A stretch of 64,000 nucleotides of DNA. Origin: an uncultured Collinsella sp. Lineage in GTDB: Bacteria > Actinomycetota > Coriobacteriia > Coriobacteriales > Coriobacteriaceae. Shown here one piece after another: positions 42,792 through 51,934 of this stretch (position 1 is its first letter; the number at the start of each line of letters is the position of its first letter). The stretch covers positions 124,001-188,000 of the forward strand of contig CAUFBM010000001.1 in the NCBI GenBank assembly GCA_959023295.1. Direction: 5' to 3'. The position numbers and the translations under genes were made by a program. Below the pieces are notes generated by a model. That model did not search any database. It was not told the origin of the DNA and saw nothing but the letters and a program-made list of their open reading frames with translations.

Positions 42792-44285
42792 CTAGTCCTG
42801 GGCTTTGATGCTCGGCAGGAGAATCTGAGCGAGGTAGTCGGTCTCGAGTTTGGTCGCGGCGTCCGCCTTGCCGTCTTTGCCAACCAGGTCGTTCTTGATC
42901 TGGCTATAGGTATAGCGGTTGCCGGTCGTAAGCTCGACAAGCTCAATGGCCGTGTCCATGGGGTAGGTCGACACGGGGTCTTGCGTGCGCCCGTTGATGG
43001 TCTGGGGCACCACATACGGATAGACGGGGCCGCTGGCGTAGACCGTGTAGCCGTTACCAAGGTTTGCCGTACCCAAAACCGTATCGCCCTCATCGGGGGT
43101 AAAGCTCTCGCCGTCGCGCACCGCAACAAGCGTCACGATCGGCGTATTGCTGTCGCCGTCCAGATAAATGCACAGCGTGCTGCCGTTTTGCCAGGTTGCG
43201 ACCTTGCCATACCACTCAACCGGAATATCGAGTTGATACAGGTCCGTCGCCTTATGCCGAGCGTCGGCATCGCGGGCGGACTGTGCCTCGCTCGCGCTTA
43301 CGGCGTTGGCGGCGGCATCGCGGCGTGTAATTGCCGCCTGCTGGAGTATCTTTGCCGCGGCGGCAGAGCTACAACCGCCCTCCTCGGCGTACTTGGCCGC
43401 GGCATCGATCTGGTCGTCAGTCACCGTGTCGGCCGAAGGTACCTTGAGCTTAAAGGTGGCCTGGGCACTCAAATCCTGCCCATCGCTCTTAATGGTGACC
43501 TGCGCCTTGGTGGTCGGGACGGTGTAGATGGTGCCGTCGGCCGCGATGGGGGATCCAGCAATGGAGAGCGTGTAATCGCCGGGCAGCAGCTTAATGCCGC
43601 GACCGTGCTCGTCAACGTAGAGCGTTTCGCTCACAGAAGAGCCGTCGGAGTCCTGGCCACTCACCTGCACGGGGATCTTTGAGCCGGTGGAGCAGTCGAG
43701 CCCCGCGGCATGTACGCCAATTTGCACCGACATCATGGTATGGGCGTTTGCGGCAACCACGGCGGCCTGCTCTTGCTGGTATCCGTTCCAAGCCGCATAG
43801 CCCGCGCCGCCGGCGACGAGCGCGACGGCCACAACGCCTGCCACCATCAGGTTGCGTCGCTTGGGCGACATCTTGCGATGGCGAACCTCGGCCTCGCGTG
43901 CCGAGGGAACGGACGGCAGGGGAATATCGCCCATGGCGATGGTCTCGTCTACGGCTGGTGCGGAACCCAGGCCAGGAAGCTCGCGGGTCAGCGAATCCTC
44001 GGCCGGCAAGCTGTCGAGCAAGACGGTTTCCTCGCCCGTGTCGGATTCGGGCTGGTCATCGCCCTTGCTATCGTCCTCTTCGGCTTCGGCTTCGGCTTCG
44101 TCAGGAGCGTCTTTGGCGTCGCTGTCTTCGTCCTCGGTGCCTTCGTGCGCCTCGTCCTGTGTGTCGACGGCCGAATCGCTAAACGAGAGCTCATCTAGCG
44201 CAATCCGGTCAAGGCTCTCCAGGGCCTCGGCACACGCTTCTGCATCTTGGGCCGCATCCTCTTGGCCCATCGTCTCATCTTTCAT
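42792..44285 (-). CDS. Single-pass membrane protein with acidic cytoplasmic region, unknown function
   Basis: A 497-aa protein. Residues 1-130 are highly acidic and low in complexity (DEAEAEAEEDDSKGDDQPES). A basic stretch, RHRKMSPKRRNLM, and one membrane helix (about 147-170, VAGVVAVALVAGGAGYAAW) follow. The outer part of about 320 residues contains an Ig/carboxypeptidase-regulatory-like beta segment (LYVDEHGRGIKLLPGDYTLS, IAGSPIAADGTIYTVPT) and helices rich in Ala. The ATG at 44285 follows GGGGG. The function is not recognised; a cell-envelope or sensor role is possible. Confidence 0.72.
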   Translation of the reverse strand: MKDETMGQEDAAQDAEACAEALESLDRIALDELSFSDSAVDTQDEAHEGTEDEDSDAKDAPDEAEAEAEEDDSKGDDQPESDTGEETVLLDSLPAEDSLTRELPGLGSAPAVDETIAMGDIPLPSVPSAREAEVRHRKMSPKRRNLMVAGVVAVALVAGGAGYAAWNGYQQEQAAVVAANAHTMMSVQIGVHAAGLDCSTGSKIPVQVSGQDSDGSSVSETLYVDEHGRGIKLLPGDYTLSIAGSPIAADGTIYTVPTTKAQVTIKSDGQDLSAQATFKLKVPSADTVTDDQIDAAAKYAEEGGCSSAAAAKILQQAAITRRDAAANAVSASEAQSARDADARHKATDLYQLDIPVEWYGKVATWQNGSTLCIYLDGDSNTPIVTLVAVRDGESFTPDEGDTVLGTANLGNGYTVYASGPVYPYVVPQTINGRTQDPVSTYPMDTAIELVELTTGNRYTYSQIKNDLVGKDGKADAATKLETDYLAQILLPSIKAQD

Positions 44286-44406
44286 ATATCCCCCAAGCTC
44301 AATATCGGGACAACACTGTACCCAAAAATGGAGCCATATAAAGCGCATGCGAAATATAAGATCCGATTTAACCCGAGCGCATCGTTCAGTCGCATCCTCG
44401 CGGCAG

Positions 44407-44450
44407 CAAAAAGCCCCCGGAACGCGGACGAATCACATTCCGGGGGTTCT
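44407..44450 (-). terminator. Terminator of the DUF5692 gene (minus strand)
   Basis: CCCCCGGAA (44414-44422) pairs with TTCCGGGGG (44438-44446). On the minus strand it is followed by CTTTTTG. Confidence 0.85.
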
Positions 44451-44518
44451 GCAATGCGTTGAGTTGCGCGGAGCCGGCTACGCGGCTTCGTACTCAAGCG
44501 ATGTTTGCGCCAGGCGCG

Positions 44519-45526
44519 TTACTCGGCGTGTGCGTAATCAACCTTGGCGCGGCGAGCGGTGGCTTTCTCCCAATCGCTGGTGCCCTCAAAGACATCCTGC
44601 TTGTAGGGGTTGCGGCCGAGCTTCTTGGCGCGGTAGGCGATGTAGATGATCGCGGCGATGTTGGCGACCAGCGCGGCGATCGAGACCGCGGTAGCGGCGC
44701 CGGGGTCGAGCGTGGAGTGGGTCACAAAGATGGACTCCTCCTGGAAGAACGGGAACACCTGGGCAAACATGCACCAAATGGCCAGCGTAAAGGCGCGGTT
44801 CTGAATCCAGCCGCCCTTGTTCCAGATAAAGGCGGCGACGGTGGGCGCCAGCAGCAGCGCAAAGCCGCAGAACCAGGAGTGGGTGGGCAGGCAGTTGTAG
44901 GTGTAGCAGAAGTTCCAGATATCGTAGGCGATGATGTAGACCCAGGTCATATCGGGCCACAGCATGTCGGTCTGATCCTCGGAGGCGTAGACGCTCCACC
45001 AACCGGTCATGCAGAAGATGTTGATGATACCGGCGATGCCGTTGAACACGTTGTTCCAGCCGGCCAGCTGCGTGGCACCTTCGGAGGTGACCCAGGTGGA
45101 CTGGCCCAGGACAAAGAAGTGATAGGCGCTCTCAAAGTCGGACACGACGGCGATCATGATGTTGATGGCGACGATCACAAACGGCCATGCGCGGAACCAA
45201 TGCGCCTTGCCGATCTTGCCCCACTGGTACTTAATGGCAATGAAGCCCCAGCAACCGGCCAGCGCCGCGTATACCTTGGCGTAGTGGAACCAGCTGTTCT
45301 GGTACACATGGGTGGGGTTGGTGAGCGCCCACTCGGCGCCTTGTGAGACGCCCACGGCGATGGCGACGCAGTAGATGGTCATGGCCAGCGGAGCCACGCC
45401 AAAGATGATGGCCGCGCCCAGCTTGGTGCGGCGGCCGACCTCGTTGAGCACGATCAGGCCAATAAAGACCATGGCCCAGCCGGCCCAGTGGATAAGGGTA
45501 TCGCTACCCCAAACATCGAACAGCAT
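44519..45526 (-). CDS. DUF5692-family multipass membrane protein
   Basis: A 335-aa protein with about nine membrane helices and unusually many Trp and Tyr residues (GSDTLIHWAGWAMVF, WSVYASEDQTDMLWPDMTWV, NCLPTHSWFCGFALLLAPTV). It ends in a short basic/acidic cytoplasmic tail. I recall this pattern as DUF5692; its function is not known. AAGGAGAG precedes the ATG. It shares orientation with the TetR gene 64 bp upstream. The divergent oxidoreductase across the TetR operators suggests a joint membrane-linked redox pathway. Confidence 0.75.
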   Translation of the reverse strand: MLFDVWGSDTLIHWAGWAMVFIGLIVLNEVGRRTKLGAAIIFGVAPLAMTIYCVAIAVGVSQGAEWALTNPTHVYQNSWFHYAKVYAALAGCWGFIAIKYQWGKIGKAHWFRAWPFVIVAINIMIAVVSDFESAYHFFVLGQSTWVTSEGATQLAGWNNVFNGIAGIINIFCMTGWWSVYASEDQTDMLWPDMTWVYIIAYDIWNFCYTYNCLPTHSWFCGFALLLAPTVAAFIWNKGGWIQNRAFTLAIWCMFAQVFPFFQEESIFVTHSTLDPGAATAVSIAALVANIAAIIYIAYRAKKLGRNPYKQDVFEGTSDWEKATARRAKVDYAHAE

Positions 45527-45589
45527 GCTGCTCTCCTTTCACACGCCCGCGGCCCCTCTTCTGATCGCGGGCAGTTTGGCCAAATGTCG

Positions 45590-46252
45590 TCAGTCCTGGG
45601 GCTTGCGCTCCGGATACTTGGCGGTATAGCCCTCGATGTGGAGTGTCGAGGCGATGATTTCCTTGACTGTCTCGTCGGGCACATCGGGGTGCGTGCGGAT
45701 ATACATCAACAACCCCATGATGAGGGTGTAGAACGTTTCGTAGACATGGTCGATGCGCAGCTCGTGATGGGCGACAAAGTCCACCACGGTGGTGTCGCAG
45801 ATGTACTGAGCCACGCGCTGAACCACGTTGTGCAGAAAGCCGCCGTAGAGCGCGCCGCTGCTCGAGGTCAGGGTGCTCGGCAACTCGTGGCCGCTGGCGA
45901 CCAGGTGCTTAAAAAGCGGTGCGACGGTGTCGAGTGCGCCTTCGATGTCGCCGATCGTGCGGCTGGCATTCCACTGCTCGAGCTCGGCGATAAAGCCGTC
46001 GATCGCTTCGTCCATGACGGCGGTGACGGCAGCGTCCATATCGGCAAAATAGTGGTAGAACAGCGAGCGTGTGCAGCCGGCTCGTTTGGTCACGGCCGAT
46101 ACCGAAAGATGCGACACGCCCAGCTCGGAGCTCACGGTGCGCACGGCGGCGAGAATCTCGCGACGGCGCTCGTCGCCCGTCAGGCGCTTTGCCGCGCTGT
46201 CGTGCGCGGGGGCGGCGTCGGCCACAGGGGTGTTCGCTGCGTTATCGCTCAT
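45590..46252 (-). CDS. TetR/AcrR family transcriptional regulator
   Basis: A 220-aa regulator. The N-terminal helix-turn-helix (residues 28-75) reads RRREILAAVRTVSSELGVSH, LSVSAVTKRAGCTRSLFYHY and FADMDAAVTAV. The C-terminal ligand-binding domain is all-helical. An Ala-rich 20-residue leader precedes the HTH. It is divergent from the Fe-S/FAD oxidoreductase; two TTGAC-N5-GTCAA sites lie between them. It very likely represses both sides. The ligand is unknown. Confidence 0.9.
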   Translation of the reverse strand: MSDNAANTPVADAAPAHDSAAKRLTGDERRREILAAVRTVSSELGVSHLSVSAVTKRAGCTRSLFYHYFADMDAAVTAVMDEAIDGFIAELEQWNASRTIGDIEGALDTVAPLFKHLVASGHELPSTLTSSSGALYGGFLHNVVQRVAQYICDTTVVDFVAHHELRIDHVYETFYTLIMGLLMYIRTHPDVPDETVKEIIASTLHIEGYTAKYPERKPQD

Positions 46253-46311
46253 GCGCTTGCCGCCTTTCGTCCGTTTGGGTCCGACCGTTCGCCTAACAGT
46301 CTTGAATATTG

Positions 46312-46349
46312 TTGACGGTTCGTCAATACTGTTTTTGACACAATGTCAA
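46312..46349. promoter_or_regulatory. Two TTGAC-N5-GTCAA operators, probable TetR sites
   Basis: TTGAC-GGTTC-GTCAA (46312-46326) and TTGAC-ACAAT-GTCAA (46335-46349) have identical 15-bp geometry and centres 23 bp apart. They lie in the divergent promoter between the TetR gene (46252) and the oxidoreductase (46441). Confidence 0.75.
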
Positions 46350-46440
46350 CAATAACGGGTGAACGGCATGGGGGCATGTCGGGCCCATATAAAGAGGGGT
46401 GCCGCATGCCTGTTGGGCTGCGGCAAGAGAAGGGACGACC

Positions 46441-49218
46441 ATGATTCTCAACGGACCGGGGATTAGCTACACCGAGCCCGATATCGGCGCGGAGTTTGTG
46501 CCGCCGCTGCCGGAGCATCCGCGCGAGGCCATCGTCAAACTGTGCGAGCGTTGCACCAACCGCCTGTTGCACCGCGACGAGCTGCTGGGCTACGAGTACT
46601 GGTCGTTTGCCGAGGCCGCAACCGACGAGCAGGCCGAAGTGCTCTGCAAGATGAAGATGCGCCGTCCCTACACGCTGCCCGAGATGGTCAAGCTCACCGG
46701 CATGCCCGAGGCCCAGATCGAGAAGATGCTCGACGACATGAGCTACACGGGTCTGCTCGAGTACAACTGGGAAAATCCCGAGCGCGCCAAGCAGTGGGTG
46801 CTGCCCATGCTGGTACCGGGTTCCGCCGAGTTCCTCAACATGCGCGTGGGCCAGCTCGAAGAGCACCCGGTCTATGCCAAGTTCTTTGAGCAGGCGTCCA
46901 AGGGACCGCTGTCCAAGGCCACGCCGATGGTGCCGCCCGGAGGCGCCGGCATCGGCATGCACGTCATTCCGGTCGAGAAGGCCATTGACGCCGCGAGCAC
47001 CTCGGTGCCGATCGAGCATATCGAGCATTGGCTCGACAAATACGATGGCAAATATGCCGCTAGCACCTGCAGCTGCCGCGCGAGCCGTCGCGTGATGGGC
47101 GAGGGCTGCGCCGACGATCCCGCCGACTGGTGCATTGCCGTGGGCGATATGGCCGACTATGTGGTTGAGACCGACCGCGGTCACTATGTGACGCGCGAGG
47201 AAGTCTACGACATTTTGCGCCAGGCCGAGGACAACGGCTTTGTGCACCAGATCACCAATATCGACGGCGAGAACAAGATCTTCGCCATCTGCAACTGCAA
47301 CGTCAACGTGTGCTACGCCCTGCGCACCTCGCAGCTGTTCAACACGCCCAACCTGTCGCGCTCGGCCTATGTCGCCAAGGTCGAGAAGGACAAGTGCGTG
47401 GCCTGCGGTCGCTGCGTTGAGGTGTGCCCGGCCGGTGCCGCCAAGCTCGGCCAGAAGCTCTGCAGCAAAAAGGCCGGCGGACAGGTGCCCGAGTATCCGC
47501 GCCAGGAGCTGCCCGATGCCACCAAGTGGGACCACACCAAGTGGTCGCCCAACTACCGCAACGACAACCGCATCGAGACACACGAGTCCGGCACCGCTCC
47601 CTGCAAGACGGCCTGCCCCGCACATGTTGCCGTTCAGGGCTATTTGAAGCTCGCGGCTCAGGGTCGCTATGACGAGGCCCTAGCACTCATTAAGCGCGAG
47701 AACCCGCTGCCCGCTATCTGCGGCCGCGTGTGCAACCGCCGCTGCGAGGACGCCTGCACCCGCGGCCGTGTGGACGCCGCCGTGGCTATCGACGAGGTCA
47801 AGAAGTTCATCGCCCAGCGCGATCTGGATGCCGCGACCCGCTATGTCCCACCTGTGGTGACCCCGACGCGAGCCGGCGGCTTCGACCAGAAGATCGCCAT
47901 CATCGGTGCCGGTCCGGCCGGCCTGTCCTGCGCTTTCTACCTGGCCGAGAAGGGCTACAAGCCCGTCGTGTTCGAGAAAAACGAGCGCCCGGGCGGTATG
48001 CTCACCTACGGCATTCCCAGCTTTAAGCTGCAGAAGGATGTTATCGAGGCCGAGGTCGAGATCATTCGCCTGATGGGCGCCGAGTTCCGCTATGGTGTGG
48101 AGGTCGGTCGCGATGTGACGCTCGACGAGCTGCGCGAGCAGGGCTTTAAGGCCTTTTATGTGGCCATCGGCTGCCAGGGCGGCCGCCTTGCCGGTATTCC
48201 GGGCGAGGACGCCGAGGATGTGACCGTGGCCGTCGACTTCTTGCGCGAGGTCAACAGTGGCAAGATCGACGCACTGCCCGGCCGCACCATCGTGGTAGGC
48301 GGCGGCAACGTGGCTATCGACGTCGCGCGCAACGCCTGCCGTCTGGGTTCTGAGCACGTTGAGATGTTCTGCCTGGAGAGCGAGACCCAGATGCCCGCCA
48401 GCGAGGAGGAGCGTCGCGAGGCCGTTGAGGACGGCGCTCACATCAGCTGCGGCTGGGGCCCCAAGGAGGTTCACCTGGACGAGGCCGGTCGTGTGTGCGG
48501 TATCACCTTCAGGCGCTGCACGCGTGTCTTTGACGACGAGGGCCGTTTTGCGCCCGAGTACGACGAGAGCGACCTGCGCCGCGTCGATGCCGACCGCGTG
48601 GTCATGTCCATCGGCCAGTCCATCGTGTGGGGCGACCTGCTGGCTGGCTCCAAGGTGGAGCTTGGTCACGGCCAGGGTGCTCTTGCCGACCCCCAGACCT
48701 ATCAGACCGCCGAACCCGACATCTTTGTGGGCGGAGACGTCTACACCGGTCCGAGCTTTGCTATCGATGCCATCGCCGCCGGCCACGAGGCCGCCGTGTC
48801 CATCCATCGCTTTGTGCAGCCGGGATCCATGCTCACCATCGGCCGCAACCCGCGTCGCTACACCGCGCTCGACCGGGACGATGTCGTGATCGAGAGCTAC
48901 GACAACGCGAGCCGCGAGGTGGCGCATGTCGACCGCGAGCGCGAGAAGGCTGCGCCCTTTAGCGAGTACGTCGAGACCTTTACCGAGGAGCAGGTGCGTG
49001 CCGAGACCGCCCGCTGCTTGGGCTGCGGTGCCTCGATCGTCGATCCCAACAAGTGCATCGGCTGCGGTCTGTGCACCACCAAGTGCGCGTTCGATGCCAT
49101 CCACCTGGATCGCGATCGCCCCGAGTGCTCCACGATGGTCAAATACGAGCAAAAGCTCCCAAGCCTCGGCAAATACGCGCTCAAGCGCGCCATCAAGATT
49201 AAGTTCGGTCGCAAGTAA
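46441..49218 (+). CDS. Large Fe-S/FAD NAD(P)-dependent oxidoreductase, GltD-like core
   Basis: A 925-aa multi-cluster redox protein. Residues 1-300 form an N-terminal domain with its own cysteines (CSCRASRRVMGEGC, CNCNVNVC). A ferredoxin motif CVACGRCVEVCPAGA is near residue 319. A GltD-type Fe-S domain follows (CKTACPAHVAVQGYLKLAAQ from 388, ICGRVCNRRCEDACTRG), then FAD (IIGAGPAGLSCAFYLAEKG, about 486) and NAD(P) (VVGGGNVAIDVARNACRLG, about 618) sites. The C-terminal ferredoxin is CLGCGASIVDPNKCIGCGLC and then TTKCAFD. The start follows AAGGGA. hypA follows 30 bp later. The electron donor and acceptor are unknown; a flavin-based electron-transfer role is inference. Confidence 0.85.
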   Translation: MILNGPGISYTEPDIGAEFVPPLPEHPREAIVKLCERCTNRLLHRDELLGYEYWSFAEAATDEQAEVLCKMKMRRPYTLPEMVKLTGMPEAQIEKMLDDMSYTGLLEYNWENPERAKQWVLPMLVPGSAEFLNMRVGQLEEHPVYAKFFEQASKGPLSKATPMVPPGGAGIGMHVIPVEKAIDAASTSVPIEHIEHWLDKYDGKYAASTCSCRASRRVMGEGCADDPADWCIAVGDMADYVVETDRGHYVTREEVYDILRQAEDNGFVHQITNIDGENKIFAICNCNVNVCYALRTSQLFNTPNLSRSAYVAKVEKDKCVACGRCVEVCPAGAAKLGQKLCSKKAGGQVPEYPRQELPDATKWDHTKWSPNYRNDNRIETHESGTAPCKTACPAHVAVQGYLKLAAQGRYDEALALIKRENPLPAICGRVCNRRCEDACTRGRVDAAVAIDEVKKFIAQRDLDAATRYVPPVVTPTRAGGFDQKIAIIGAGPAGLSCAFYLAEKGYKPVVFEKNERPGGMLTYGIPSFKLQKDVIEAEVEIIRLMGAEFRYGVEVGRDVTLDELREQGFKAFYVAIGCQGGRLAGIPGEDAEDVTVAVDFLREVNSGKIDALPGRTIVVGGGNVAIDVARNACRLGSEHVEMFCLESETQMPASEEERREAVEDGAHISCGWGPKEVHLDEAGRVCGITFRRCTRVFDDEGRFAPEYDESDLRRVDADRVVMSIGQSIVWGDLLAGSKVELGHGQGALADPQTYQTAEPDIFVGGDVYTGPSFAIDAIAAGHEAAVSIHRFVQPGSMLTIGRNPRRYTALDRDDVVIESYDNASREVAHVDREREKAAPFSEYVETFTEEQVRAETARCLGCGASIVDPNKCIGCGLCTTKCAFDAIHLDRDRPECSTMVKYEQKLPSLGKYALKRAIKIKFGRK

Positions 49219-49248
49219 GTAGTCATAACGGGAACGGCGGAGGAAAAA

Positions 49249-49686
49249 GTGCACGAGCTCGGAATCGTTTACCACATTATCCGCGATGTCGAGAACGTGG
49301 CGCGTGCCAATGGCGTGAGTCGCGTTTCGAGCGTCACACTGCTGCTGGGCGAGGTCTCGGGCGTCGTTCCCGACTTGCTGCTCGACGCTTGGCGCTGGGC
49401 GGCAGATAAAAAGCCCATCGCGCAGGGCTCGGAGCTTATTGTGGAGCCCGTTGAGGCCGTGACGCATTGCGAGGCGTGCGGCCGCGACTATGCGACGGTC
49501 GAGCACGGCAAGACCTGCCCCCATTGCGGCAGCGGAGAGACATACCTGCTGCAGGGCCAGGAGGTCATGATTAAGCAGATTGAGACCCCCGACGAGGATC
49601 CGGCAGACGCTGCCCTCGATGGTCCTTCCGACGCCCCCGACGCCCCCGACGCCGTCGACGCCGCCAACCCCCTCCACATCGCCTAA
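49249..49686 (+). CDS. hypA: Hydrogenase nickel-insertion protein HypA with C-terminal acidic tail
   Basis: A 145-aa metallochaperone that delivers nickel to [NiFe]-hydrogenase with HypB. The nickel-binding MHEL start (His2) and the zinc site CEAC...CPHC (residues about 73-94) are intact. The last 30 residues are an extra Asp/Ala/Pro repeat tail (DAPDAPDAVDAANP). The start is GTG behind GGAGGAAAAA. It follows the TetR-regulated oxidoreductase by 30 bp instead of being with hypFCDE at 16-21 kb. Confidence 0.92.
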   Translation: MHELGIVYHIIRDVENVARANGVSRVSSVTLLLGEVSGVVPDLLLDAWRWAADKKPIAQGSELIVEPVEAVTHCEACGRDYATVEHGKTCPHCGSGETYLLQGQEVMIKQIETPDEDPADAALDGPSDAPDAPDAVDAANPLHIA

Positions 49687-49697
49687 GATCCCCTATA

Positions 49698-49770
49698 AGT
49701 TGCGGTGAAATAGTTCCTAAATCCAGCTTTCTGGTTCTTAAACAAGAACTATTCCACCGCAACTTTTTTG
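49698..49770. repeat. GTTGCGGTGAAATAGTTCC hairpin repeat, after hypA
   Basis: AGTTGCGGTGAAATAGTTC (49698-49716) pairs with GAACTATTCCACCGCAACT (49746-49764) and is followed by TTTTTT, so this copy could also terminate transcription. The remaining 49771-50091 is AT-rich and holds the PTS promoter. Confidence 0.75.
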
Positions 49771-50015
49771 AGTGGTTTCGTAGATCATAAGTCGCGCAAA
49801 TAGTCAAGTCATACCTGTTTGAACAAAGTAGCGGCAGTACAAGCGCATTCGCGCTTGCCTAAAATCGATATTAATGAACAGCCTGCTTGTATCTGTAAAA
49901 TGCGTGGCTTGATGAGCGACGCCTTGGCGGGTAATGAGTCAAAAAGCAGTAACGTAATCAACTTGTAACAAACTTAGACGTTTAAACAAATAATGCAACC
50001 TTTTACGAATTTAGC

Positions 50016-50041
50016 TATAATTCCACAAACCAAACAGGTAT
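50016..50041 (+). promoter_or_regulatory. Probable -10 and operator-like site of the mannose-family PTS operon
   Basis: A clear TATAAT (50016-50021) lies 76 bp before the IIAB start in AT-rich DNA. AAACAGGTAT (50032-50041) overlaps the expected transcript start, and its exact inverse ATACCTGTTT lies at 49811-49820. No convincing -35 is seen. Confidence 0.45.
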
Positions 50042-50091
50042 ACTCCTTCCATGTCGTGTAGGAATTACGTAGACAAAAAGGAGGTTATGTG

Positions 50092-51081
50092 ATGGTAAGT
50101 ATTGTTCTTGCTAGCCATGGTGACTTGGCGGCTGGAATCAAGCAGACGGGCTCGATGGTCTTTGGCGATCAGCCGTCTGTTGCCGTGGTCTCGCTCGAGC
50201 CGAGCATGGGCCCCGACGACTTCCGTGCCAAGGTCGAGGAGGCAATCGCTTCCTTCGAGGACCAGGAGCAGGTGCTCTTCCTCGTTGATCTGTGGGGCGG
50301 CACGCCGTTCAACCAGATCAGCGGGCTCATCGAGGGCCACGATTCCTGGGCTATCGTCACCGGTGTCAACCTGCCTATGCTCATCGAGGCATATTCGCAG
50401 CGCTTTGACGCAAAGAACACTGCACATGCGATCGCAAAACATCTCGTGACTGAGGCTAAGGCCGGCGTGCGCGTCAAGCCCGAGTCTCTGGAGCCCGAGG
50501 AGAAGAAGCCGGCTGCGGCCGCCGCTGCTCCTGCGGGTGCCATTCCTCCGGGAACGGTGATCGGCGACGGGCACATCAAGATCGCCCACGTCCGTATCGA
50601 CACGCGCCTGCTGCATGGTCAGGTGGCCACCACGTGGACCAAGCAGATCAACCCCAACCGCATCATCGTGGTCTCCGACGGCGTTGCTCACGACGAGCTC
50701 CGCAAGACCATGATCGAGCAGGCTGCCCCTCCGGGAGTCCACGCCAACGTCGTGCCTATCAAGAAGATGGCCGAGGTCGTCAAGGACACGCGCTTTGGCG
50801 ACACCAAGGCGATGCTGCTGTTCGAGAACCCGCAGGATCTGCTCAGGGCCATCGAGGCCGGCGTCGACATCAAGGAAGCCAACATCGGTTCCATGGCCCA
50901 CTCCAAGGGCAAGGTCGTCGTCACTAACGCCGTCGCCATGGGCGATGACGATGTCAAGACCATCGAGGCTCTCAAGGCCAAGGGCGTCAAGTTCGAGGTC
51001 CGCAAGGTTCCTTCGGATTCCTCCGAGGATCTCGACGCCATGTTGAAGAAAGCTAAGGCCGAACTGGCCGCTCAAGCATAG
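50092..51081 (+). CDS. PTS mannose-family IIAB fusion protein
   Basis: A 329-aa soluble phosphotransfer protein. The IIA domain (residues 1-125) has phospho-acceptor His9 in LASHGDLA and DLWGGTPFN. A Lys/Pro/Ala linker spans 128-155. The IIB domain (160-329) has phospho-acceptor His175 in RIDTRLLHGQVATTW. It passes phosphate to the incoming sugar through IIC/IID. AAGGAGG precedes the ATG at 50092; a GTG at 50089 also exists. It is first in IIAB-IIC-IID-manO. Confidence 0.93.
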   Translation: MVSIVLASHGDLAAGIKQTGSMVFGDQPSVAVVSLEPSMGPDDFRAKVEEAIASFEDQEQVLFLVDLWGGTPFNQISGLIEGHDSWAIVTGVNLPMLIEAYSQRFDAKNTAHAIAKHLVTEAKAGVRVKPESLEPEEKKPAAAAAAPAGAIPPGTVIGDGHIKIAHVRIDTRLLHGQVATTWTKQINPNRIIVVSDGVAHDELRKTMIEQAAPPGVHANVVPIKKMAEVVKDTRFGDTKAMLLFENPQDLLRAIEAGVDIKEANIGSMAHSKGKVVVTNAVAMGDDDVKTIEALKAKGVKFEVRKVPSDSSEDLDAMLKKAKAELAAQA

Positions 51082-51099
51082 TAAAGGAGGGTCCGATAC

Positions 51100-51918
51100 A
51101 TGTCTGCAATCACTATTCTGCTTGTTGCGATTGTCGCGTTGCTTGCCGGTATGGAAGGCATTCTGGATGAGTTCCAGTTCCATCAGCCGCTCGTGGCATG
51201 CACGCTTATCGGTCTCGTAACCGGTCACCTTCAGGAGGGCATCCTCCTGGGCGGTTCGCTCCAGATGATGGCCCTTGGCTGGGCTAACGTCGGCGCCGCC
51301 GTCGCGCCTGACGCCGCTCTGGCCTCGGTCGCTTCTTCGATCATCATGGTGCTCGCCCTCAACGGTGGCGCCACCGATTCGGCCAAGGCCGTTACCGCCG
51401 CCATCGCCGTCGCCGTCCCGCTGTCGGTCGCTGGTCTGTTCCTGACCATGATCTGCCGTACCCTGGCTACCGCTATGGTTCACGCCATGGACGCCTGCGC
51501 CGAGAAGGGCGACTTCGCCGGCATCGAGCGTTGGCAGTACGCCGGCATCCTCATGCAGGGTGTTCGTATCGCCATCCCGGCAGTACTTCTGTGCATCATC
51601 CCGGCCGAGGCCGTTACCAACGCGCTTAACGCTATGCCCGATTGGCTGTCCGGCGGCATGGCTGTCGGCGGCGGCATGGTCGCTTCCGTCGGTTACGCCA
51701 TGGTCATCAACATGATGGCCACCAAGGAGACCTGGCCGTTCTTCATCCTCGGCTTTGTCCTTGCTGCCATCCCTCAGCTCACGCTGATCGCCCTTGGCCT
51801 CATCGGCATCTCCCTTGCCCTCATCTACCTTGGCCTTAAGGATCTGGCCAAGCAGGGTGGCGGCATGGGCGGTGGCTCCGGTGACCCGCTCGGCGACATT
51901 CTGAACGATTACGAGTAG
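51100..51918 (+). CDS. PTS mannose-family IIC permease
   Basis: A 272-aa membrane protein with about eight hydrophobic segments. The family pattern is seen in GILDEFQFHQPLVACTLIGL, VTGHLQEGILLGGSLQMMAL and GWANVGAAVAPDAALASVAS. The C-terminus is Gly-rich (GGGMGGGSGDPLGDILNDYE). It forms the sugar channel with IID. It begins 18 bases after IIAB behind AAAGGAGGG. Confidence 0.93.
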   Translation: MSAITILLVAIVALLAGMEGILDEFQFHQPLVACTLIGLVTGHLQEGILLGGSLQMMALGWANVGAAVAPDAALASVASSIIMVLALNGGATDSAKAVTAAIAVAVPLSVAGLFLTMICRTLATAMVHAMDACAEKGDFAGIERWQYAGILMQGVRIAIPAVLLCIIPAEAVTNALNAMPDWLSGGMAVGGGMVASVGYAMVINMMATKETWPFFILGFVLAAIPQLTLIALGLIGISLALIYLGLKDLAKQGGGMGGGSGDPLGDILNDYE

Positions 51919-51934
51919 GAGGGGAGTGATACAT

